Position numbers and translations under genes: made by a program. This document shows positions 33,701 to 45,700 of a DNA stretch of 64,000 bases, in pieces. The notes under the pieces were generated by a model that saw nothing but the letters and a program-made list of their open reading frames with translations, did not search any database and was not told the origin of the DNA. Each line of letters opens with the position of its first letter. Position 1 is the first letter of the stretch. Location: positions 53,102,501 through 53,166,500 of the forward strand of contig JAKSXM010000007.1 of NCBI GenBank assembly GCA_022575985.1. The letters are read 5' to 3'. The DNA comes from Anagrus nilaparvatae (Eukaryota; Arthropoda; Insecta; Hymenoptera; Mymaridae).

Positions 33701-36700
33701 AGGTTTACAGAATCTAAATAATTTGGGTTTAGAATCTTAACATCTAGTAAAGGTTATAATTACAAATTATAAGAATAGCGTTTTTATTGTAATGCTGTTT
33801 ATCATTTATGTATTATAACTAGTCCTTTTTAGAGGTTTAGTTTTCACGTCCTATAATTAGTCTTATAGCCCAATTAGAGCTTGTAATTATTGAATCTCAA
33901 TATTTTCTTACCCTTTCTTCAAAAAAAGGCAGTTTATTAGATAATTTTAGCTCTGCTTTCAAAATATTGCAAAAAAACTAAAATGGGATAGTTTTTGCTG
34001 ATTTCATGTCCTCTACTTCTCAGCCACTTATACCCCAGATTGCGTATTTCAGAATGAAAGTATACCTACTTTTGTATTCTAATTTTTTTGGTCACGTGTA
34101 CTAGAAAAAGTTAACCAATTTTTGGAAGAAAAACTGATATTATGACACCCCGGATTAGACTAGATTTTTATATTAGGCCAAAACATACTGAATGTATATT
34201 TTAAATATTTTGGTATTTTGGCTCTGGAAGGGCATGTCGGGCTATTGAAGACCCGCCGTTTATTCACGCTCTTAGTTTATAGTGTACATGATTTTGAGCT
34301 CGGATAAAGGTCTTCAATGGCCCGACATGTCTCTCCAGAATTAATATACCGAAAAATGTCAAATATAAACTTATTACGTTTTGGTCTTAGTTAAAAACCT
34401 AGCCTATTCCAGGGTTTCATACTTAGTTTTAGTTTTTTGTTTAAAATTGTCCATTTTTGTGTACTCATAACTTTTTCCAAAACACGTGGCCGAAAAAATT
34501 AGAATACGAAAGTGTATGTATTTAGGTCTTGAATATCTCTGTGCCAAAATTTAGCTGTGTAATACTTACACGCACTTATTACCATACCATTATTATTACC
34601 AGGTTCCTAATCTCTTTTTTATTTAATAAAATTACGCTATTTAAAAAAATCAGTTTTTAAACAACCGGTTTTATTTCAATGAAGTAAGCTTTAGAAGAAT
34701 TAAAAACTTATTAGTTATTAGTTTCAAATCAATTTTTCAAACTGATCCATGTGTAAGAATAAAAAAATTCAATGATAATGGAATTATACATAGAATGCAT
34801 ACGGATGGAGTTGCATATTCTTTGAACTAGGTTTAGTCAAAAATATATATGTAATATTAATATTTGAAATTTTAAGTTTAGATTTCTTTTTGAATACTAA
34901 ATTAATTTTAAAACCAATATTTATGTAAAATTCCAAAAAATATTCCTAAAAACAAATAATCTAATGCAACTTGTTTTTCGTAATTTTTTCTAATTCTCCA
35001 TCCGCCATTTTCAAATTAAGAAAAATCATGCAAAAAAAATGTGTCCTAAAACATATACAAAAAATGAAAATTTTATTATTCTTCATTAAATATACCTTTT
35101 TTTGATGCTATTTACAATAATGATAAGCAGCGTGACGATTTTTTTTAGTATCCAACTTTTACCCTAAATAACGAGTTTCCGGTTAATTTTATAGAAAGTT
35201 TGAAATCGAATTCTGATAATAGAGACTTGAAAAATAGGTTTTGGTTTTAAAATTAATTTAGAACTCGTAGATAGGCTCTTGGGCGTTAAATGTTTAATTG
35301 AATAAAATTTGGATTAATTAATAAATAATAAAAATCGTAAAGAATTATAAAAAAGCTAAGGCTTTTTTATTTCAGGCACGATCACATATTTATTGAGTAT
35401 TTTCTCTTTAATAACGTTGATGGGATCCACGCCCTCATAAATTGAAAACTATTATTTATTATTATACACCAAGGCAATAAAAGCATGTAGAGGCATCGGA
35501 ATGACCTTGGGACCAAATTCCTCCATAAATTGAAGAATTTGAAGACTTTTTCGTTTTTTAACCTGATGAACTTTTAAGGCACGATTTCATCTATGTATTG
35601 CATACACAGGGTTATCGTTCCTAAAAAATAAATTTCAATTAATTTAGTTATTTTCTGGTTATTTTAGATCATTAAGCACATTTTGGATGTATTAAATTCA
35701 AAACCAATTCATTTTTTACCATTTTTATTATTTTTTAATAATTTTTTTTGATATCTGAAATCAGTTTTTTTCTCTGCAAGTACTTGATGAAATCACTTGA
35801 AATTGAAAACCCTACAACTAGATCTTATTTCAAAAAATTTGGTTTAAGGGATTTTTGATTCATCGAGTAGGTTCTGTGATCTTGAGGATACACTTTTTCG
35901 AACATACATCCCTACACACAACAAGGCAATAGAAGCATTTAGAGGCATCGGAATGACCTGGGGACCAAATTTCTCCACGAATTGTACAATTTAGAAATTT
36001 TTCCGTTTTTTGACCTGACAAACTTATAAGGCACGATTTCATCTATGTATTGCATACATAGGGTGATCGTGCCTAAAAATATAAGAATCTTGTGTGATTT
36101 TGTATTTTTATGATATTTCGCTGATGCAAAGTTATGAAAAGCTATGAAATTTATCGCGCGGATAACATTTAGAAGGTTTTTCACCTGTATGAAGCAAAAG
36201 TACAAGAATAAACATGCCTTTAGAAATACCAGATTGGGCCCAAAAACAATAGGGTTCATTAACTCGATAAAATAAACTCAGTTTTAAAAAATGAAAGCAT
36301 TCCGTTTGATCGTTTTGGCTATATCGTGTCCGAAAGGTGTCGATTTTTGCATCCATTAAGGTAGAGCTTCGCTCTATAATTAAAAAATTGTAAGAGATTT
36401 CCATAAGATCATAAATTATTATCGCTATTATTATATATTATACATTAATAAATAAAATATAACTATGTTTACATACGTAAAACTGCAAAATAAAAACACA
36501 CAGAATGTCCTTTCGCGTAAAATTACTTATACACGATAATTATAATAATTTACAACGTTAACTACTGTAACCATATAAAGCACTATTACTCAATTACGCA
36601 AAAATTATACCATTTTTTACAAATAAGTATAAATAAGTAATAAAATATCTTACTTAAAAAAAAAATATATGCTAATCATTCTTGAACCATATAAATTTTA

Positions 36701-39700
36701 CATTTTACGTGCCACGAGATACTGATGATCTGTAATATTACTTACTTTACTCGTCTTCTTTAAATGTTACGAAATAAACATTAATGCATGCATGAACAAT
36801 TTTTTTTTGGTATGCATCAATCAAGATATTTCCTATTTAATGCTTTGAATCGTGACAGTATTTACTGATATTGCAATTTTAGTATTGCTATGATGGTCCG
36901 TGATAGATCCTTACTTGTATAGTAATTAAAATTCAGTAATTTATCAAATTTATAAAATTTTGCATTTGACTTTAAATGAATAAAAAATTCATTTCAAAGG
37001 CATTTAATCTCTTACGAAATTGGAATCCTATTACAAAAGTTGAAATTTCTATTTCGGGCTTTATTTTAATCAATTTTTAGTAACTATTCATTGAACGTGG
37101 TATTATACATGCCATTTTCCTAAAAAATTTTAGAATGGTAATTAGGAAATAAAAATATTATTTTCGATTATTGGATGAAATCAGGTGCTATTTTTTAAAA
37201 AATGCCAAAGTTATGTAGCTCAGTTAGTCATTTTTAATAATAAAAATCATAATTAAAAATCTAAGCATTTTTATCTCAGGCTATGAAGAATTATTAAAAA
37301 AGTTACTTTCCTGGAGAAAAGAATAAGATAAAAGCAACATTATCTGGGATTTGGACACCGGATGAAAATTTTACTATAGTGAAATCCCTTTTAAATAAAT
37401 TTAAAAAAAATTCTTAACGGAATAGAGTGACTGTACCAATTAGTGACCAAAGTTTTCCCTATTAATTACCACTCATCTACCGCAAGAAGAACGGTATTGG
37501 ACATTAATTGGGGGATCACTAATCAGTACATTCACCTTAGTCACAAAAAAACTGGGTTCTATAAATTCTTACAAAAATCTGCAACAGATCCAATAAATTC
37601 TGTTTAAGGAGCAGTCCACGCAGTGTGCAACAGTTCTGCGACATATAGGTGTGCACATTTTTAACAAAGTTCTGAGAGGGTTACTTCAGAAAGATCAACC
37701 TATATAAAAGTCACAATTTATTATAAAAATATTTATAACATATTTTTCAATATATACCCATAAATTGATAATAATAAATATCAAATTGTCATAATAATGA
37801 TTTTTCTCACGATATTAATAATATTGAAAATAAATACCGTAATGTTCATATAATATCAGGTGCACATTCATAGATATTCCTTTTTTTTTCTTTAATGAAA
37901 ATTACGCGCATATATTGCATATATTTAATATAAATGCTGTACATGTCATGTAATAATAATTGTATACAGATATATATCTAGTAACGAGAAAATGAGGACG
38001 TATAGAGTAATAGTCAGATAGTACTTTTTTTTTTTTGCAAAACTTTTTTTTTTTTTTAACTCAATTATAAATAACAATCCTTTTACAGGAATATATATAA
38101 ACATGAATCATAATATGATCTTAAATTCCTTTCGTAGTGTATAATATTGAAATGTTATTTTTTTTCTTTATTATTATATTATAATTATGTTTGTATTGAT
38201 TATTATAAGTCTTATTGAAAATAATTGTAAATTGTTTTATTCTTGTGACTCAGATCAGTTAATCTTTGAGGTGGAGTTCTGATTAAGATCTATCAAATAT
38301 GAGAATTCTAAAAATTTTTCAAAATTTTTGAGAATTATATAGATTTTACAGTTAAATTTGCTAACTGTATGTCAGAGCTATTTCCGAGACCTGTCCGAGG
38401 CTATTAGATTTTTTTAATTTTCCGCTTGTTGAAATTTCAGTATTCTGTATAAGCTATACAATAAAAAGTATAGCGACAGAATTTTGGAGCATTTGGGGTC
38501 TGAAATCTTTCAAAAAATTTTTCTAAAGTCCTTTTCAAACAAATTCTAGATATTTTTCAAGTAATATGCAAAAAAACTTATAACTAGTTTGTGTTCTTAC
38601 ACAATCAACGATCATGGTACATATGTTCACTTATAACCAAGCTTATAACAGTTTTATAATATACTCCCTATATTTTAACATATACTCCCTAATTATTATA
38701 AGTCCTAGAACCGAAATTACAACCCATGTAAAAAAGTTAGTACAGATAATATACAAATTGTATACATCATTGTATACAGAAAAACTGTATACAAAAATGA
38801 TTCTATACAATTTTTCAATTATATACAATCTAATGGGATTTTCCCAAATGGGAAGAGAGAAGTTAGAAAAATAGAAATAGAAAATAAAAAATCTGCAATT
38901 TTCCGCTCTGGCTCTAGATTTGACGGCTCCAGGAATCCTAGAAACCTAAAATTAAAAAAACGCATCCATATATTTTCCATTTTTTCCAATATCTTTAATT
39001 TCAAATCTGTATAATCTTCTTATTAGTTTTACATTAAATTTTTTATCTTCTAATGCTTATAGATAAAAAGTTTCTTTTATTCATAACATATTTTCAAAGA
39101 CTTTTGTTCACAGATTGATTTCAAAACACACTTATGAAAATGTTCTTCCAAGTCTTAATTTGTGCACACAATTATTTTGTTCACTAATTTTTCCATTTAA
39201 AATTCGTATTTATTTTTCAACATTTTTTTTTTCATAAATATAACATTTAGTTTTTGATCTTGAACTTCTAGGTTTTCTTATAAACACAATTAATTTAGAT
39301 TCCACTTTGTTTAGAAAAAATTTCAATCACTCTTAAAAAAAATTAAAATCTGATAAAAAATAAAAATCTTATAAAAAAATAAATCTTTTGCAAAAATTAT
39401 AGGTTAAAAAGTTTTATTTAGCGGCGCGTGACCGGCTAGTTTGACTTCACGCGATCAACTAATTTTTTTTTGACAATTGTTTTTGTCACCAAGCAACAAT
39501 TTAATTAATAAAAAAAACACATAATTTTATTGCGTTGCTTGGTGACATTAAAAAACAATTGTCAAAAAAAAAATTAGTTGATCGCGTGAAGTCAAACTAG
39601 CCGGTCACGCGCCGCTAAATAAAACTTTTTAACCTATAATTTTTGCAAAAGATTTATTTTTTTATTAGATTTTTATTTTTTTATCAGATTTTAATTTTTT

Positions 39701-42700
39701 TTAAGAGTGATTAAATTTTTTCTGAAAAAAATGAAGCCTAATTTAATTGTGTTTATAAGAAAACCTAGAAGTTCAAGATCAAAAACTAAAAATGTTATAT
39801 TTATGAAAAAAAATTGTTGAAAAATAAATACGAATTTAAATGGAAAAATTAGTAAACAAAATAATTGTGTGCACAAATTAAGACTTGGAAGAACTTTTTT
39901 ATAAGTTAGTTTCGAAATCAATTTATGAACAAAAGTCATTGAAAATATGTGATGAATAAAAGAAGCTTTTGTAAAATTAATCATTAGAAGATAAAAAATT
40001 TAATATTTTTGTAAAAAAAGAAGCGCAATTAAAACTACTAAGAAGATTTTAGATTTGAAATTAGAGATATTGGAAAAATTAGAAAATATGGATGCGTTTT
40101 TTTATTTTTAGGTGTCTACAGGATTCCTGGAGCCGAGAAACAAGAAATCTGTAGCTGAAGCAGAAATTTTTATTCTATTTTCTATTTCCCTTTTTCGAAT
40201 CTATCTCTTTCTATTTTGGCAAATCTCATTAGATTGTATACAATTGATAGATTGTATAGAATCATTTTTGTATACAGCTTTTTAGTATACAATGCTATAT
40301 ACAATTTGTATATTATCTGTACCAACTTTTTTACATGGGAATAAATCCCGAAATATAAATTATCCTGAGTCCATAAGCCTAAAGTATTCTAAGTTCTTGT
40401 TTTTATAAGGCCCTGACTCCCACTTCAAATAATTCTAAGTCCCTAAATCGAAAATATTCTAAGTCCATTTCACCCCCCTCTCCCTAAAAACTTCACTTTT
40501 TTACCTGAAAAAATGGAGTTTTGTCAAGTTTTTTTGAGGAATTCAAAACTCGATTAAAATTTTTCATTCGGTGATTAAAAAATCTGGTCCCCAATACAAA
40601 TTCAGTTGTTTTTGTATTTTTTTATTAGGGTAAATTACTATACTAAATCGAATTCGAATTTTTAGATTTTTGTTTATTCGTATGGGTTTGCTGATTTAAA
40701 AATTTTTTATTAAATTATAACTTAGTTTGAAAGATGGCGTTTTTAACAAGGAACATGTTCATTGGATGGGGTGTTTGAAAAAGTTTGGTTCGGCAAGGGG
40801 GGGGGGGTAAAAAAGTGACGTTTTTAGGGGGGGGGGGTGAAATGGACTTAGAATATTTTCGATTTAGGGACTTAGAATAATTTGAAGTGGAAGTCAGGCC
40901 CTGATAACAACAACAACTTAGAATACTTTAAGTTTATGGACTTACGATAATTTATATTTCAGGGATTTATTGTAATTTCGGTTTTTGGATTTATAACTGT
41001 TATGAGTAAACATGTTCCATGCTCGTTGGTTGTGTAGTTACACAAACCGGTTATAATTTTTTCAGGGTCCAAATTGACAAAAATAGGGATAATTCTATTA
41101 CTTTAGTAGTTGTTCTAGGCAGGGGAAAGACAGCGGCCAGCTGCCTAGGCTGCGCGTCCCAAACTGAAGTTATATCTGAAAAGGGAGTCCCGGTTTGGGG
41201 CAAACAATTTGGTTTGGGGGGTTAAAAGTGTGTTTACCCAGTAAGAATCTGGGACGAAGTCGGTGACCGGTGTACTTGCACTGTACAACTGGGCGGTCAT
41301 GGAAATTTGCGGGTCTTTTAGGCCTGCAAGTACTCCATGGCTGATGGAAGAGTAACACATTTCCCTTAAAAAAAAAAAAAATCTAGTAGTTGTAAACATC
41401 TACCAAACAAGTTTTCTTTATCTGACTCATTATAAATAAAAAATTTTTTATGATGACATTATACATTCAATTTTTTAAAATAAAAAATTATTTTACAGGG
41501 GAAATAATACAAAAACCATCATGGGGTAAAGATCAACCAAATAACTATAACGGTGAACAAAATTGTGTTGTATTTGATGGTGCTAGATCATGGTTATGGA
41601 ATGATGTAGGTTGTAATTTAGATTATCTCCATTGGATTTGTCAAAGTAGTATGTATTTTTTTTTTTCCCTTAAATTTAATATAATTTTAATTAATTATTA
41701 CTTATATTCGTATAGACCCATCAACGTGTGGTAGTCCTGACAAATTAGAAAATACTACTTACGTATTAACACAAAGAAGTATTGGTTCAATTGTTAATTA
41801 TTCATGTCCAGATGGTTTTATGATCATTGGCACAAAAACAAGAGTTTGCCAAAAATCTGGCCATTGGTCCGATTCTGCACCTTCTTGTAAATGTGAGTTT
41901 TAAATCGTAATTTTTTTTACAAAATTCTAAAATTATATTTTTTGTTAAAGATGTGGATTGTGGTCCTTTATTATCGCCAGAAAATGGTTTATTAGAACTT
42001 GTTACTGGTCGAACTTCATATGGTGCATTTGCCGATTATAGTTGTAAAGAAAATTTCACGTTAGTTGGTGATGCAAGACGTAGATGTGGCGAAGGTGGAA
42101 TATGGAGTGGCCATCAACCCCAATGTTTGTGTAAGTAAAATTTACATTTTTATAAAAAATTTTGGAGATTTTCTTGCCTCTACTATATGTTTACAATATT
42201 TTTATGTAACTAAAAATTTTATTTCAGTCGATTGGTGTCCTGATCCCCCAGAGGTAAATTCAGCAGAAGTATCATTCGGAGGAAAACGAGCCGGATCTAC
42301 AGCAACTTATTCTTGTCTAAACGGATTCATCTTATTTGGAGATAGCGTAAGTAAATTTTTATTTGTTCAAAATTTTTCAGCATTTTAAAATTTAATATTT
42401 TTATAAAGGTATTAACTTGTGATATTGGTGGAGAATGGTCTGGTAAAGTACCAGAATGTCGTTACGTTGACTGTGGTAATCCAAAAATAATTGATTACGG
42501 TACCGTAAAATTGATAAATGGAACAACAACAGTTGGTAGTATTGCTGAATATTATTGTCAAAAAGATTACTGGTTATCTGGTACCGGTAAATTAGAATGT
42601 ACAAGAGATGGTAAATGGAGCCATAATCCACCATCATGTGAATGTAAGAATATAAAGTTCAAAAATTAGTTAAATTAATAAATTAATGCAAATAAATTTC

Positions 42701-45700
42701 AATTTCCTTGTTTCTTACAGTAATAAGCTGTGATGAACCAGAAATACCAACAGGAAGCTATGTGCTTCATTATGGATTAGAAGTGCACAGTACAATAGAA
42801 TATCACTGCGAAGCTGGGTATTTATTACGTGGTGAACCAGAACGTACATGTAATTCAAACGGAGAATGGAGTGGACAAGTACCTCGTTGCCAATGTAAGT
42901 TGTTATTCTAAACATGTATTTATAATATTGTGAAATTATTTACTTTATAAGTATTACATTATATTATGGATCTTCCATGAATACAAATGTTTTTTTTAAT
43001 CTTGATTGTAACTGTATAATGTACATTATGTTGTACCATTAATTTTATTTATTATTATTGTTATTATTACAGATGTTGATTGCGGTAAGGTATTGCCGAT
43101 ACCAAATGGTGTTACAGAATATGCAAATGGTACAACTCATTTAGGTAGCGAAGTTACTTATGCTTGTACGAAAAATTATAGATTAAATGGTGTGTCAAGA
43201 AGATATTGCTTGGATAATGGACAATGGAGTGATGCTACACCTAAGTGTGAAGGTTCGTTGGAATTTTTATTTTATTGTGCATGTGGTTGCAGCCAACAAA
43301 ATTTTGTAGCTTGTAAAATATTTTTTTTCTCCTATTTTTTCTTTTTTGGACAAACTTTTTTTTCAAAATAAAGTTCATTTAATCGTATTTTAAGATAGAA
43401 ATACGAACAATATATGAAGATTTTTGTAAATTCTTTTCTATTTCATTTGACGTTTCGGCACTTATTGCAGCCGCATCAGATTTAAAATCAAAGATTCTTA
43501 AATTCTCAATTTTAATGATACTTTTGAATATTGACACCTAATTAAAATCTATCAAGACTGTATACTCAAAGGGACAATCATTATCATTTTCCGAAATTAA
43601 AAATTTTATACCTGGTTTTTGCACTAACTGTTCAAATTGTAAATTAAACAAAATTTTTAAATAACTGCTATAAAATAAAATTTCTAGTCCCGTTTCGATT
43701 CACTCTTAAAATAACGTTATTTATATTTGTTTTTGCAAAACACATATGCAAATTACATAAAAAAACTTTACCTTTCTTCATTTCAATTACTAAATACACG
43801 CTATTTTGTTAACTTGTTTTAAAAATACATACATGATTTCTTTTTTTATTTTAAAGATAATTATTTTTTAAAATCAGACATACGTTAACACGTCCACTCT
43901 GTGGTGTACATGTTATATAAAATATGTTCCCTACATAACATAATTGCAAATAAATTTCAAACTGTAATAAGTTTTTTTTACTGTACGAACCTATGTGTTG
44001 ATTTAAGGAGGTTAAATTTTGAAAATTACTTTTTTTTTAACTATAGTGTAATTGTACCATTTTATAATTTAAAAAAATTTTGCACTTATATAAATAGAAA
44101 TATGTTGTTTTGAGAAATATTTACAATGACTATATAAAATGTCTCTTTGTATTATATTTAGCACAGTGTTTTTAAAGTTAATAAATAAATAATTTGCAAT
44201 TTTTTGATACAAATTATGAAACAAAATAAATTTTTTTTTATATAAAAAAAATACCTAATTATAGTATAAATCAACTTGATAGACGCTATTTTCAAAAATG
44301 TTGCAAAATACACGTTTTTTACAAATAATTATAAGATCAAAAACGCATTTAACTTAAATAAATCTCAATTAAATTTGTATTTATTTTTAATTGAAGTATA
44401 ATAAAATTTTATACTTCAAGATTTTGTGTAATTAAATTAATTTAAAATTATATTTTATAGAAATTAGATGCTCAGAACCAGTATTAGCTAAACATGGTAT
44501 ATTGTCATTAACTGGTAATGATCGTATGTACGGTAGAACATTAATAAGAACAGGAACAGCTGAAAATTCAAATACTGGTGCAACATCATATAAAATTGGT
44601 GCGATGGCTAAGTATAGATGTGAAAGAGGCTACACGATTCTTGGTGATGCTTTATCAACGTGTGAAGAAACTGGTAAATGGAGTGGTGTCGTACCTCAGT
44701 GTATCTGTAAGTATCATAAAAAACTGATTTTCATTTAAGTAAAAACGCGTATGTATTATATTTAAAATTATTTAAAATAATTATTTTAGATGTTGATTGT
44801 GGCAACCCAGAAGATATTGTAAATGGAAAATACACCTTGACAAGTAATGCAACGTACTATGGAGCAGCTGCATTGTATGAATGTAATGGAAATTATCAGC
44901 TTGATGGATATTCTAGGAGATTTTGTTTAGAAAATGGTACATGGAGTAATGAAGGACCCATTTGTAAAGGTAAATTTGGATCTAATTTAAATATTTTCTT
45001 TTTTACCTCGGTATGTAAAAATTTAACAAAAATTTAACAAAAATTTACAGAAATAAAATGCAATGAACCTGAAAAGAATGAGATGTCAATGATGCAAGTA
45101 TCAAGTTATAGTGTTGGTGGAGTAGCTCATTATAATTGTTTGAAAGGTTATTTGATGGAGGGTAATGTCACAAGAATGTGTTTACAAAATGGATCTTGGA
45201 GTGGTCATCCACCAGCTTGTTTTGGTAATTATTATATATTTTGTCAAATAAATTTATTTTATCCAGTGGAGTTCAAAAATTAATTTTTGGGTCGAATCAT
45301 ATATTTTCCACGATTTAAGGCAAATGATGTTAAAATTTATTTCTCGAAAAAAAATAAACAAAAATTTTTTATGATTAAGTATTTGCGGATTTGTTAGTCC
45401 ATTCCACTGAAAAAAAAATCTGGTTGCGAGAACCAAAATTCCGGTCACAGCAGTAAGAATTTTTTCCTTTGTTTTAAAAGATTGCAAAGGACTTGAATAA
45501 ATGTGAAGAAAATTTAAAGAAAATAAGTTTCACTGATTTAAAATGCAAGCACCGCGGCAAAAAATTTTTTTTAAAACTTTTCTTTAGCTTTTATGTTATT
45601 TACAACTATTTAAAAGAAAAAATTTTGCCTGCCACTACCGCTAATCTGATAGCGTTAACCAGAATTCCGGTAAATGCAACCGGTTTTTTTTTTCAGTGTA

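Noticed and set aside
36132..36404. Minus-strand frame containing HTGEKPSKC, the linker phrase of C2H2 zinc-finger proteins
   Set aside because: Only one linker-like phrase is present; the following finger lacks the second cysteine and both histidines. The frame lies in the middle of an fw intron next to a MITE. Chance or a very decayed fragment; not supported as a gene.
39691..39984. 97-codon hydrophobic minus-strand frame
   Set aside because: Lies wholly in one arm of the 38723-40339 foldback; the other arm has no equivalent open frame, so it is not conserved between arms.
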